Notes: a model not told the origin generated them from the letters alone. Positions 49,882-58,364 are shown, counted from the first letter of the stretch. The stretch is DNA of 64,000 nt from RYN-230 sp963837335 (GCA_963837335.1 CAWINS010000081.1:1-64000), one strand, 5' to 3'. Made by a program: numbers and translations.

Positions 49882-50400
49882 ATGCTGAACGCGGTATGGG
49901 TGGCGGTCATCATCGCCGCCGCGTGCTGGGCGGTCCTGGTGGCCGCCGCGGTCTACGTGCTGATCAAGCTGGCCAGGCTGATCACCCAGACGTCCGCGGC
50001 CGTATCCGGGCTGCGGGAAGACAGCGACGCGGTGATCGCACGCGCGCACGCCACGATCGACGCCACCGCCGGGCAGCTGAACCGGACCGACGAGATCACC
50101 GCCAGCATGGACCAGGTGGCCGCGGGGATGGCCGAGCTCACCGGCCGGGTGACCGCGCTCGCGCCGCTGGCCCGGCTCGCGGCCGCTACCTCCGGCACCA
50201 GGCTCGCCCGCGTCTCGGCCTTCGTGTACGGCGTGCGGCACGCCGCGGAGCTGCGGGCCACAGCTGGCGAGGCGAGGCGCGCCGGAGGCGTGTCCTCTCC
50301 GAACCAGCTGTCGCGGGGGGTTCCGGGGGGTCGTCCCCCCGGGCCAGCAGAGCCGGCGGGCCAGGTACGCTCCGCCGAACGCTCGGGGGCCCGGTCATGA
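49882..50400 (+). CDS. DUF948-family membrane protein with a repeat-derived C-terminus
   Basis: 172 residues from ATG 49882 behind AAGGAG. One transmembrane helix (AVWVAVIIAAACWAVLVAAAVYVL) and a helical domain with DAVIARAHATIDATAGQLNRTDEITASMDQV, typical of DUF948, found upstream of alaS in actinomycetes. From about residue 128 (TAGEARRAGGVSSPNQLSRG) to about 158 the sequence is encoded by an inverted copy of the type B repeat. Stop overlaps the next gene by 4 bp. Function unknown. Confidence 0.85.
   Translation: MLNAVWVAVIIAAACWAVLVAAAVYVLIKLARLITQTSAAVSGLREDSDAVIARAHATIDATAGQLNRTDEITASMDQVAAGMAELTGRVTALAPLARLAAATSGTRLARVSAFVYGVRHAAELRATAGEARRAGGVSSPNQLSRGVPGGRPPGPAEPAGQVRSAERSGARS
50262..50354 (-). 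repeat. Dispersed GC-rich palindromic repeat, type B, copy 2 (inverted)
   Basis: The reverse complement begins GGCTCTGCTGGCCCGGGGGG, has ACGACCCCCC-GGAACCCCCC-GCGACAGC and ends CGGCGCGCCTCGCCTCG, matching the copy after ruvB (36196-36300) except for two indels. It lies inside the 3' part of the DUF948 gene and is translated in it. Confidence 0.85.
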
Positions 50401-50624
50401 TCCGCAGGCTGTTCTGGCTCTCGCTCGGCGCGGCGGTCGGGATCTCCGGCTACCGCCGGGTTACCGCCGCGGCCCGGGTTATCATGCCCGCCCCGCGAGC
50501 CCGGGAGCTGGCCCGGTTCGCCGGGGATGTGCGTGAGGGCATGGACATCTACCGCCAGCGCCAGCTACAGACGTCACGTCCCGCCCTCGAGGGGCGCACC
50601 GACCATGAAGAGGATGGCCGTTGA
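50397..50624 (+). CDS. Small DUF6167-like protein upstream of alaS
   Basis: 75 residues from ATG 50397. N-terminal hydrophobic helix IRRLFWLSLGAAVGISGY, then a basic-acidic helical part ending in GRTDHEEDGR. Found between DUF948 and alaS in many actinomycetes. Overlaps the upstream gene by 4 bp, and its stop TGA overlaps the ATG of alaS by one base. Function unknown. Confidence 0.8.
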   Translation: MIRRLFWLSLGAAVGISGYRRVTAAARVIMPAPRARELARFAGDVREGMDIYRQRQLQTSRPALEGRTDHEEDGR

Positions 50625-53344
50625 TGGAGTCGGCAGAGATCGCCCGCCGTTTCCTTACCTATTTCTCCGAGCGCGGGCACACCGTGGTCCCGTCGGCGTC
50701 GCTGATCGCCGATGACCCCACCCTGCTCCTGGTCAACGCGGGGATGCAGCCTTTCAAGCCGTACTTCCTCGGCCAGGTCGAACCGCCCTTCAAGCGGGCC
50801 ACCAGCTGCCAGAAGTGCGTGCGCACGCCGGACATCGAAGAGGTCGGCAAGACCACCAGGCACGGCACCTTCTTCCAGATGCTGGGCAACTTCTCCTTCG
50901 GTGACTACTTCAAGGACCAGGCCATCCCGTTCGCCTGGGAACTGCTCACCACGCCGGAGCGCGACGGCGGCTTCGGGTTCCCCGAGGACCGGCTGTGGGC
51001 CACCGTGTACCACGACGACGATGAGGCGGCCCGCATCTGGCGGGACGTGGTCGGCGTCCCGGAGAGCCGCATCCAGCGCCGGGGGATGGCGGACAACTAC
51101 TGGTCCATGGGCGTGCCCGGGCCGTGCGGCCCCTGCTCGGAGATCTACTACGACCGGGGACCCGACTACGGGCGGGAGGGCGGCCCGGTCGCCGACGAGG
51201 AGCGCTACCTCGAGGTGTGGAACCTCGTCTTCATGCAGTACCTGCGCGGTGAGGGAGCGGGCAAGGAGGGCTGGCCCATCCTGGGTGAGCTGCCCTCCCG
51301 CAACATCGACACCGGCATGGGCCTGGAGCGGATGGCCGCCATCCTGCAGGGCGTGGACAACATCTACGAGGTCGACACGCTGTGGAAGGTACTCGACCGG
51401 GCCGCGGAGCTGACCGAGCAGAAGTACGGCCGTGACCACCGGGTGGACGTAGCCCTGCGGGTGGTCGCCGACCACGTGCGGACCGCGGTGATGCTGGTGG
51501 CCGACGGGGTGCTGCCCTCCAACGAGGGGCGCGGCTATGTGCTGCGCCGGATCCTGCGCCGCAGCGTCTACAACCTCCGGCTGCTGGCCGGCGGGCAGCG
51601 CGGCGGCGGCAGCGAGGGCCGCTACCTGCACGAGCTGGCCGGAACCGCGCTGGCGGCCATGGCCGACCTGTACCCGGAGCTGATCGAGGCGACGCCACGG
51701 GTACTCGGCGTGATCGACGCCGAGGAGTCCACGTTCCTGTCCACCCTGCGCACCGGCTCAGCGATCTTCGATGCCGCGGTGGGCGAGAGCAAGCGGCGGG
51801 GGGCCGCCGTGCTGTCGGGCGAGCAGGCCTTCCAGCTGCACGACACCTACGGCTTCCCGATCGACCTGACCCTGGAGATGGCCAGCGAGCAAGGCCTCCA
51901 GGTGGACGAGGAAGGCTTCCGGCGGCTGATGGCGGAGCAGCGCCAGCGGGCCAAGGCCGATTCCCTGGAGAAGAAGACCGGGAACGCGGACATCTCCGTG
52001 TTCGCCGGCCTGCTGGCCAAGTCCGGGCCGGTCATCTTCACCGGGTACGACGAGATCTCCGGCGAGGCCACGGTGACCGGGCTGCTGGCCGGCGGGGTCA
52101 GCGTCCCCGCGGCGGGCGCGGGCACCGAGGTCGAGGTCATCCTGGACCGGACCCCGTTCTACGCCCAGGGTGGCGGCCAGCTCGCGGACAGCGGGGTGAT
52201 CCGGGTGGCCAGCGCCCCCGGCGCGGCCGGCGGCGAGGTGGAGGTCCGCGACGTGCAGACCCCCGTGCCCGGGCTGATCGTGCACCGGGGCGTGGTCACC
52301 TCCGGGGAAGTGGTGGTCGGCGCGGCCGCCGAGGCGGAGATCGACACCGGGCGGCGCCGGGCCATCTCCCGCTCGCACACCGCCACCCACATGGTGCACC
52401 GCGCGATCCGCGGCGCCCTCGGCGACGCCGCGGCCCAGGCCGGGTCGGAGAACTCACCCGGCCGCCTCCGCTTCGACTTCACCGCCGCGGGAGCCGTCCC
52501 GCCGGCTGTGCTGCGCGACGTGGAGGACGAGGTCAACACGGTCCTGATCGACGACCTCGCGGTCCGGGCGTTCGTCACGCCCATCGATGAGGCGCGGTCC
52601 ATGGGCGCGATCGCCCTGTTCGGGGAGAAGTACGGCGACGAGGTCCGCGTGGTCGAGGTCGGCGACTACTCCCGCGAACTGTGCGGGGGCACCCACGTGG
52701 CCCACTCCGGCCAGCTCGGGCTGATCAAGATTCTCGGCGAGTCGTCCATCGGCACCGGCGTGCGCCGGGTGGAGGCGCTGGTCGGCACCGACGCCTTCCG
52801 CTACCTGGCCCGGGAAAGCGTCCTGGTCAGCCAGCTGACCGAGCAGCTCAAAACACGCCGCGAAGATCTGCCGGACCGGATCGCCTCGCTGGTCAGCCGC
52901 GTCCGGGAGGCCGAGCGTGACCTGGACCGGCTGCGCAGCGCACAGATCCTGGGCGGTGCGGCCGAGCTGGCCGGCCAGGCTGAGGAGGCGGGCCCGGTCG
53001 CGCTCGTCGCGCACCAGGTCCCGGACGGCACGACCGCGGACGATATCCGCAAGCTCGCCCTGGATGTGCGGGGCCGGTTCCCGCAGCAGCGACCCGCTGT
53101 GGTGGTGGTCGCGGGAGTACCGGCGGACCGGCCCGCGGTCGTGGTCACGGTCAACGAAGCCGCCCGGGCGCTGGGCCTGGCCGCCGGGGCGCTGGTCCGC
53201 AGCGCGGCCCAGGCCCTGGGCGGGGGCGGCGGCGGCCGTGATGACATCGCCCAGGGCGGCGGCGCGCCGCAGGGCGACCAGGCCAGCCAGGCCATCTCCA
53301 GTGCATTTGAGGCGGTTCGTGCGGTTGTAAGAGACATGGCATGA
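50624..53344 (+). CDS. alaS: Alanyl-tRNA synthetase
   Basis: 906 residues from ATG 50624. Catalytic core with NAGMQPFKPYFLG, RATSCQKCVRTPDIEEVGKT and SFGDYFK; editing domain with the zinc ligands in SHTATHMVHRAI (HxxxH) and ELCGGTHVAHSGQLG (Cys and His); C-terminal coiled coil and DHHA1 domain near 780-906. Its C-terminus has a Gly-rich loop (ALGGGGGGRDDIAQGGGA) as usual for AlaRS. Charges tRNA-Ala and clears mischarged Ser/Gly. Coupled to the small gene upstream (TGATG). Confidence 0.97.
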   Translation: MESAEIARRFLTYFSERGHTVVPSASLIADDPTLLLVNAGMQPFKPYFLGQVEPPFKRATSCQKCVRTPDIEEVGKTTRHGTFFQMLGNFSFGDYFKDQAIPFAWELLTTPERDGGFGFPEDRLWATVYHDDDEAARIWRDVVGVPESRIQRRGMADNYWSMGVPGPCGPCSEIYYDRGPDYGREGGPVADEERYLEVWNLVFMQYLRGEGAGKEGWPILGELPSRNIDTGMGLERMAAILQGVDNIYEVDTLWKVLDRAAELTEQKYGRDHRVDVALRVVADHVRTAVMLVADGVLPSNEGRGYVLRRILRRSVYNLRLLAGGQRGGGSEGRYLHELAGTALAAMADLYPELIEATPRVLGVIDAEESTFLSTLRTGSAIFDAAVGESKRRGAAVLSGEQAFQLHDTYGFPIDLTLEMASEQGLQVDEEGFRRLMAEQRQRAKADSLEKKTGNADISVFAGLLAKSGPVIFTGYDEISGEATVTGLLAGGVSVPAAGAGTEVEVILDRTPFYAQGGGQLADSGVIRVASAPGAAGGEVEVRDVQTPVPGLIVHRGVVTSGEVVVGAAAEAEIDTGRRRAISRSHTATHMVHRAIRGALGDAAAQAGSENSPGRLRFDFTAAGAVPPAVLRDVEDEVNTVLIDDLAVRAFVTPIDEARSMGAIALFGEKYGDEVRVVEVGDYSRELCGGTHVAHSGQLGLIKILGESSIGTGVRRVEALVGTDAFRYLARESVLVSQLTEQLKTRREDLPDRIASLVSRVREAERDLDRLRSAQILGGAAELAGQAEEAGPVALVAHQVPDGTTADDIRKLALDVRGRFPQQRPAVVVVAGVPADRPAVVVTVNEAARALGLAAGALVRSAAQALGGGGGGRDDIAQGGGAPQGDQASQAISSAFEAVRAVVRDMA

Positions 53345-53432
53345 TCCCGTGGCGTACGGTTAAACCGTGCTGCAGCCAACCCGTTGCGCGAACGAGACCG
53401 CAGGGCTTCGGAGCTCGCGCTTGAGGACTGGC

Positions 53433-53891
53433 GTGCGACTCGGCATCGACCCTGGATCAGCCCGGATCGGCGTGGCCCGCTGCGATCCTGATGGCCTGCT
53501 GGCCAGCCCGCTGGCCACCGTCGCGCGCGGTCCCGGTGACCTGGATCGCCTGGTCCAGATCGTGCTGGAGCACGAGGCCATCGAGGTGATCGTCGGCCTG
53601 CCGACCAGCCTGTCCGGACGTGAGGGCGCCGCGGCCGCCGCGGCCCGGACGTTCGCGGACGCCCTGGCCGGCCGCCTGGTGCCGATCCCGGTGCGACTGG
53701 TGGACGAGCGGTTTACCACCGTCCTGGCTCACGAGGCGCTGCGCCAGGGGGGCAAGGGCGGACGGGCCCGGCGGCAGGTGGTGGACCAGGCGGCCGCCGC
53801 CCTGCTGCTGCAGGGCGCCCTGGACGCGGAGCGGGCCGCGGGACGGCCTCCCGGCGAGATCGTTCCGCCCGGCCCCGGGACGGAAGGGTGA
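53433..53891 (+). CDS. ruvX: Putative pre-16S rRNA nuclease RuvX (YqgF)
   Basis: 152 residues from GTG 53433 with GAGG 6 bases upstream; TTG 53421 is possible. RNase-H fold: LGIDPGSARIGVARCDPDG, VIVGLPTSLSGREG, VRLVDERFTTVLA and the C-terminal Asp in VVDQAAAALLLQ. Matures the 5' end of 16S rRNA in E. coli. Overlaps mltG by 4 bp (GTGA). Order alaS-ruvX-mltG-aroE equals M. tuberculosis Rv2555c-Rv2552c. Confidence 0.93.
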   Translation: MRLGIDPGSARIGVARCDPDGLLASPLATVARGPGDLDRLVQIVLEHEAIEVIVGLPTSLSGREGAAAAAARTFADALAGRLVPIPVRLVDERFTTVLAHEALRQGGKGGRARRQVVDQAAAALLLQGALDAERAAGRPPGEIVPPGPGTEG

Positions 53892-56233
53892 GCCGGCACG
53901 GGCGCGGCGGGACCCAGGGAGACGACGACCAGTGGGGGCCGGGGGACTACCCCCCGCAAGACGCCGACGAGCCCTTTGCCCCGTTCGGCCCCGGTGACCA
54001 CGGCCAGGGCCGGCGTGACTGGTCGCGCAACCCCATCGCGACCGCCGACACGGGAGACTTCCCGGTAGCGGACTCAAGCCTGCCTCCCGCCTCCTACCCG
54101 CGGGAGCCGGGCGGCCGCCCGGGTGAGGCATTCGACTGGGGCCCCGACCCGCTGGGTCTCGATTCGCGCGGTTCCGACCGGCGAGGCGGCGGTTTCGATC
54201 GGCAGGGCGGGTCCAGCCAGCCCGGCGGCTACGGCCAGCCCGGCGGGTACGGCCAGCCCGGTGGCTACGACCAGCCCGGTGGGTACGACCAGCCTGGCGG
54301 CTACGGCCAGCCCGGCGGGTACGACCAGCGCGCCGGCGGCCAGGCTGACCGGGCGCCTCAGCCCGAGCCCATGGCCCCCGACCGGTGGGCCCCGCAGTCC
54401 TGGGAGCCCCCGTCCTGGGAACGGGCGTCCTGGGACTCAGCGTCGGCCGGACCGGCTGGCTGGGTTAACCCGCCCGGGTCCGCCCCGGACTGGTCGGGGC
54501 ACGGTGATCCGCACGGCGTGGCGCCAGGCAGCTACGACGACCCGCGGGCCGGGGAACTCCCGCCGCTGCCCCCGGGCGCGATGCCAGGACCCGGGCATCC
54601 TTCCGGCCCGCTGCCGCCACTGCCGGAGTCTGACTACCTGTGGGGTGAACCGCCGTCTGACCCGCCGCCCCCGGCGGGCCGCCGGTCCCGGCGTGACCAG
54701 GACCAGTCCCGCCGTCAGTCCCGCCACGACGGCCCGCCCGCCGCGGCCGGGTCTGGTTCCGGCGGCTACCAGACCGGCCCGGTCGGCTACTCAGAAGGCC
54801 CGGCTGGCTACCCCGACGACCCCGCTGGCTACCTGGACAATCCGGCTGGCTACCCGCCGGAGCAGGACGAACCGGCGGACCGTCCGGGCCGGTCCGGCCG
54901 GGGCCGCCGCCGCCGTGGCGCCCAACCAGATGTCGGCCGGGCTCATCCGGGGTATGAGGGCTACGTGGATGACCCGCGTGACCTGGACATGACCCCGGAT
55001 CAGGGGCAGGAATCCCCGGACCACGCCCCCTCGGGGGGCTGGTACCCGGACGAGGAAGAGCCGCACCCCTGGACCGGGGACGCCGTGGGCAGTGACCTGC
55101 TGCCCGGGCTGGACCCGGAGCAGGGATCCCGCGGAGGCACCGGCGGGGGATCCGGCGGCAAAGCCCGCAAGAAGGGGCGCAGGCGCGTCCGGATCATCCT
55201 GCTCGCCATCCTGACCGTCTTCGTCCTGCTCATCGTGGCCGCCGGGGGAGTCGGCTACCACTACTACAAGACGTACATCGACCCGCCGGACTTCTCCGGT
55301 CCGGGCACCGGCACCGTGGTGGTCCAGATCAAGCCAGGCCAGTTCGCCGACCAGATCGGCCTCACCCTGGCCAGCGACGGCGTGGTGGCCAGCGCGCGGG
55401 CCTTCTCCAACGCGGCCAAGGCCAGCCCTCAGGGCAACGCGCTCGAGCCGGGCTACTACCGGGTGCACAAGCACATGAAGGCCTCGCTGGCCCTGGCCCT
55501 GCTGCTCAAGCCGACGTCACGAGAGCAGACCAAGGTCACGGTCATAGAGGGGTCCCGGGTCGCGCAGATCATCGCGCTGCTGGGCCAGAAGACCGGGAAC
55601 CTCAAGGGGTACGAGCAGGCCATCGCGCATCCCGCCGCTCTCGGCCTGCCGGCCTTCGCCAACGGCAAGCCAGAGGGGTACCTGTTCCCGGCCACCTACC
55701 CGGTCCAGCCGAACACGCCGCCGGCCGCCGTGCTCAAGGGCATGGTGAGCCAGTTCAAGGCGTACGCGCAGAGAACCGGGCTCCAGGCCGCCGCGGCGCG
55801 CGGCCAGGAGACGCAGGCTGCGGTCATCACCGTGGCGAGCCTGCTCGAGGCCGAGGGCAGGCCGCCGGACTTCCGCAAGATCGCCGAAGTCATCTACAAC
55901 CGGCTCAACATGCACATGAATCTGCAGCTGGACACGACCGTCCTGTATGGGATGTCGCTCGCGCACAAGAAGAGCAACTTCAGCACCAGCTTCCCGTCCC
56001 CGTACAACACCTACCTGCACGCGGGCCTGCCCCCGGGGCCGATCGACAACCCCGGGAGCGCGGCTATCCAGGCCGCGTTGCACCCGTCGCATGGCAACCT
56101 GCTGTACTTCCTGACCATCAACTCGACCAGCGGGAAGACCCTGTTCTTCACTAACGCGACAGCCTTCAACGCCGCAGTGGCCAAGTACGGCTCCCAGGGC
56201 GGGGGCACCGGCTCCCGCACCGGTTCGGGCTGA
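53888..56233 (+). CDS. mltG: Endolytic murein transglycosylase MltG with a very long cytoplasmic N-terminus
   Basis: 781 residues from GTG 53888, compared with about 340 in E. coli. Residues 1-430 are a disordered Pro/Gly/Asp/Tyr-rich region that includes a GGY-QP repeat array (about 105-150) and basic patches (RRSRRDQDQSRRQSR). One transmembrane helix at about 435-457 (RIILLAILTVFVLLIVAAGGV), then LysM-like and YceG domains; the catalytic Glu lies in TVASLLEAEGRPPDFRKIAEVIYNRL followed by LQLDTTVLYGM, and PYNTYLHAGLPPGPIDNPG is conserved. Cuts nascent glycan strands. The N-terminus may be a docking platform or phosphorylation target. Confidence 0.93.
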   Translation: MSRHGRGGTQGDDDQWGPGDYPPQDADEPFAPFGPGDHGQGRRDWSRNPIATADTGDFPVADSSLPPASYPREPGGRPGEAFDWGPDPLGLDSRGSDRRGGGFDRQGGSSQPGGYGQPGGYGQPGGYDQPGGYDQPGGYGQPGGYDQRAGGQADRAPQPEPMAPDRWAPQSWEPPSWERASWDSASAGPAGWVNPPGSAPDWSGHGDPHGVAPGSYDDPRAGELPPLPPGAMPGPGHPSGPLPPLPESDYLWGEPPSDPPPPAGRRSRRDQDQSRRQSRHDGPPAAAGSGSGGYQTGPVGYSEGPAGYPDDPAGYLDNPAGYPPEQDEPADRPGRSGRGRRRRGAQPDVGRAHPGYEGYVDDPRDLDMTPDQGQESPDHAPSGGWYPDEEEPHPWTGDAVGSDLLPGLDPEQGSRGGTGGGSGGKARKKGRRRVRIILLAILTVFVLLIVAAGGVGYHYYKTYIDPPDFSGPGTGTVVVQIKPGQFADQIGLTLASDGVVASARAFSNAAKASPQGNALEPGYYRVHKHMKASLALALLLKPTSREQTKVTVIEGSRVAQIIALLGQKTGNLKGYEQAIAHPAALGLPAFANGKPEGYLFPATYPVQPNTPPAAVLKGMVSQFKAYAQRTGLQAAAARGQETQAAVITVASLLEAEGRPPDFRKIAEVIYNRLNMHMNLQLDTTVLYGMSLAHKKSNFSTSFPSPYNTYLHAGLPPGPIDNPGSAAIQAALHPSHGNLLYFLTINSTSGKTLFFTNATAFNAAVAKYGSQGGGTGSRTGSG
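54214..54330 (+). repeat. 18-bp tandem repeat in mltG
   Basis: About six units of 18 bp of the type GGCTACGGCCAGCCCGGY encode GGY(G/D)QP. The units are nearly identical, so the array is likely prone to slippage in steps of six residues. Confidence 0.85.
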
Positions 56234-56244
56234 ACGCCGGGATC

Positions 56245-57108
56245 ATGAAAGCCGCGGTCCTCGGCTCTCCGATCGCTCACTCACTGTCGCCGGTCCTGCA
56301 CCGTGCGGGGTACCAGGCGCTGGGCCTGGAGGGCTGGGCCTACCAGGCGATCGAGTGCGATGAGGCCGGCCTGCCCGGGCTGATCGGGCGGTGCGGGCCG
56401 GACTGGGCCGGGCTGTCCCTGACCATGCCGCTCAAGCGCGCCGTGCTGCCGCTCCTCGACGAAGCCGGGCCACTGGTGTCCGAGGTCGGCGCGGCCAACA
56501 CCGTGATCTTCGACGCCGGCCGCCGCCAGGGTCACAACACCGACGTCCCGGGCATGATCGCGGCGCTGGCCGAGAGCCTGCCGCCCGCGGCGGAGGGCCG
56601 CCCGGAATCGCTCGCGCCGCTGGCCCGCGGCGGTGATCCCGCGGCGCTCATCCTGGGCGCGGGCGCGACCGCCTGCTCCGCACTGGCCGCGGTCCGCGGG
56701 CTCGGCCTCACCGAGGCCACGGTGGCCGTCCGCGACCCGCGGCGGGCCGCTACCCTGCAGGCCGCCGCGGACCGGCTCGGCGTGACCGTCCGGCTCGCGT
56801 CGTTTGACGACCCGGGAGTCACCACTCCCGGTCTGCTCATCTCCACCGCTCCGGCCGGGGCGGCCGATACCTATTCCCAACGGATCGAGGCCGGTGTACT
56901 CACCCCGCGCTGGGTCCTCGACGTGGTGTACCACCCGTGGCCGACCCGGCTGGCCACCGCGGCCGAACGATCCGGGGCGCCCGTGGCCGGCGGGTTCGCG
57001 CTCCTGCTGCACCAGGCCGCCCGGCAGTTCGAGCTGATGACAGGCAAGCCCGCGCCGCTTGAGGCGATGCGGGCCGCCGGCCTCGCCGCCCTGCCCGGGC
57101 GCCCGTAG
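56245..57108 (+). CDS. aroE: Shikimate dehydrogenase
   Basis: 287 residues from ATG 56245. Shikimate-binding SPIAHSLSP near residues 9-17, catalytic Lys in LSLTMPLKRA, GHNTDVPG with conserved Asn and Asp, and the NADP loop ILGAGATACSALAA. Reduces 3-dehydroshikimate in the aromatic pathway. Follows mltG by 11 bp. Its stop codon lies within the first unit of a 47-bp tandem duplication. The aroC-aroK-aroB genes that usually follow in actinobacteria are absent here. Confidence 0.95.
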   Translation: MKAAVLGSPIAHSLSPVLHRAGYQALGLEGWAYQAIECDEAGLPGLIGRCGPDWAGLSLTMPLKRAVLPLLDEAGPLVSEVGAANTVIFDAGRRQGHNTDVPGMIAALAESLPPAAEGRPESLAPLARGGDPAALILGAGATACSALAAVRGLGLTEATVAVRDPRRAATLQAAADRLGVTVRLASFDDPGVTTPGLLISTAPAGAADTYSQRIEAGVLTPRWVLDVVYHPWPTRLATAAERSGAPVAGGFALLLHQAARQFELMTGKPAPLEAMRAAGLAALPGRP

Positions 57109-57202
57109 TCTCAGTGGGAAATCACGCCGGCGGGTAAGCGGAGCCGGGCCCGTAGTCTCAGTGGGAAATCACGCCGGCGGGTAAGCAGAGCCGGGCCCGT
57201 AG
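57101..57202 (+). repeat. 47-bp tandem duplication at the aroE 3' end
   Basis: Unit 1 is 57101-57147 and unit 2 is 57148-57194, starting GCCCGTAGTCTCAGTGGGAA, with a single G/A mismatch; a partial third unit (GCCCGTAG) starts at 57195. The first unit contains the aroE stop codon. Confidence 0.95.
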
Positions 57203-57617
57203 GCCCGGCGGGGCAAGCACCGCCTGGAATACCCAGCGGGCCTGGATTGCTGTTACTCTTACCAGACGACCAGCCTGGCATTCGCGTGCCGGGCGTGTAA
57301 GCGGAGGACCACCTCCCACCTGGCCGGCCTTTGGCTGGCGGGTAAGGCTGCCGGCTTCCGGGCCGGCGAGCCAGGCCGGGCGAGCGATCCCGAACCTGAA
57401 CTGGAACGGGCCGCTGTCAGTCCGGGCGGTCGCGTCCGTGGCGAGGGCTGTGTTCTCGTCGGGAGGTGCGGCTTTGGTGGGCTCCGCGTGCACTCGATGC
57501 GGGGCCTTTTTTCATGCGGCGGGCAGATCCGCCGCACACCCGGGGCCCGTGGACATGGTCGCAGCGCACCCGCCCGGGCACCCGGCCCAGGCGGTGGAAT
57601 AGACCCATGGAGGTCAC
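57203..57617 (+). promoter_or_regulatory. Long untranslated leader of the infC operon
   Basis: About 400 bp between aroE and infC without a gene. A TACTCT box (57254-57259) may be the -10 element. Several inverted repeats follow (for example GGAGG-ACCA-CCTCC near 57302), then the intrinsic terminator at 57480-57512. The arrangement, a structured leader with a terminator about 105 bp before a translation-factor operon, points to attenuation. Confidence 0.5.
57480..57512 (+). terminator. Intrinsic terminator in the infC leader
   Basis: GGCTCCGC (57480-57487) pairs with GCGGGGCC (57499-57506) in an 8-bp stem with one G-U pair and an 11-base loop, directly followed by six T residues. U-tracts of this kind are rare in this GC-rich window, which makes the element stand out. 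It ends 105 bp before infC. Confidence 0.75.
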
Positions 57618-58301
57618 ATCAGCGCCGAACCCCGTATCAACGATCGGATCCGCGTACCCGAAGTGCGGCTCGTTGGCCCTAACGGCGAGCAGGTCGGGAT
57701 CGTTGCCCTGAACGATGCGCTCCGGCTGGCCCAGGAAGCGGACCTCGACTTGGTGGAAGTCGCGCCCACGGCGCGTCCGCCCGTCTGCAAGCTCATGGAC
57801 TACGGCAAGTTCAAGTACGAGTCCGCGCTCAAGGCCAGGGAATCGCGCAAGAACCAGGCGCAGACGGTCATCAAGGAGATCAAGCTCCGGCCGAAGATCG
57901 ACCCGCACGACTACGGGACCAAGAAGGGTCACGTTGAGCGGTTCCTCAAGCAGGGCGACAAGGTCAAGGTAACGATCATGTTCAGGGGGCGTGAGCAGTC
58001 CCGGCCGGAACTCGGGTTCCGCCTGCTGCAGCGCCTGGCCGGCGATGTGGAGGAGCTCGGCTTCGTGGAAGCCCAGCCCAAGCAGGACGGCCGCAACATG
58101 ATCATGGTGATCGGCCCGCACCGGAAGAAGAGCGAGTCCAAGGCGGAGCGCTCGTCACGGGAGGCCGAAGAAGAGGCGGAGGCAGTGGCAGCACGTCCGG
58201 TGCCACGGCAGCGCCGCCCCGCGGCCGCCCCGGCCTCCGCGCAGGCCCGCCCGGCCGGCCCGGCGGCCGGTGACGACGGTGCCGGCCAGGCAGGAGCCTG
58301 A
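57618..58301 (+). CDS. infC: Translation initiation factor IF-3, with an AUC start codon
   Basis: 227 residues if started at ATC 57618. The frame has no ATG, GTG or TTG between the GGAGG at 57609 and the conserved IF-3 beginning ISAEPRINDRIRVPEVRLVG, and the only ATG nearby (57607) is out of frame. GGAGG is 4 bases from ATC. Both domains are complete (LMDYGKFKYESALKARESRKNQ; FLKQGDKVKVTIMFRGREQSRPELG). The C-terminus is a Glu/Ala/Pro extension of about 60 residues beyond the core. IF-3 rejects non-standard starts, so an AUC start allows it to repress its own synthesis, as with AUU in E. coli infC. Confidence 0.92.
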   Translation: MSAEPRINDRIRVPEVRLVGPNGEQVGIVALNDALRLAQEADLDLVEVAPTARPPVCKLMDYGKFKYESALKARESRKNQAQTVIKEIKLRPKIDPHDYGTKKGHVERFLKQGDKVKVTIMFRGREQSRPELGFRLLQRLAGDVEELGFVEAQPKQDGRNMIMVIGPHRKKSESKAERSSREAEEEAEAVAARPVPRQRRPAAAPASAQARPAGPAAGDDGAGQAGA

Positions 58302-58339
58302 CCCGGGCACCGCGTAGCTCGCCTAGCCTTGAGCGGCAC

Positions 58340-58364
58340 GGGCACGACCGCAAGCGGCGTGCCC
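58340..58364 (+). promoter_or_regulatory. Hairpin in the infC-rpmI spacer
   Basis: GGGCACG-A-CCG pairs with CGG-CGTGCCC around a CAAG loop, leaving one bulged base. It lies in the 121-bp spacer 58 bp before rpmI, the place where ribosomal protein L20 controls rpmI-rplT in other bacteria. No T-run, so a protein-binding or stabilising element is more likely than a terminator. Confidence 0.4.

Noticed and set aside
53935..53965. A fifth copy of the dispersed repeat in the mltG start (GGGGGACTACCCCCC)
   Set aside because: The match is limited to about 15 bases of G-run/C-run and lacks the rest of the element, so it is probably coincidence.
54214..54330. CRISPR or minisatellite outside a gene
   Set aside because: The 18-bp repeats are contiguous without spacers and lie in the mltG frame.
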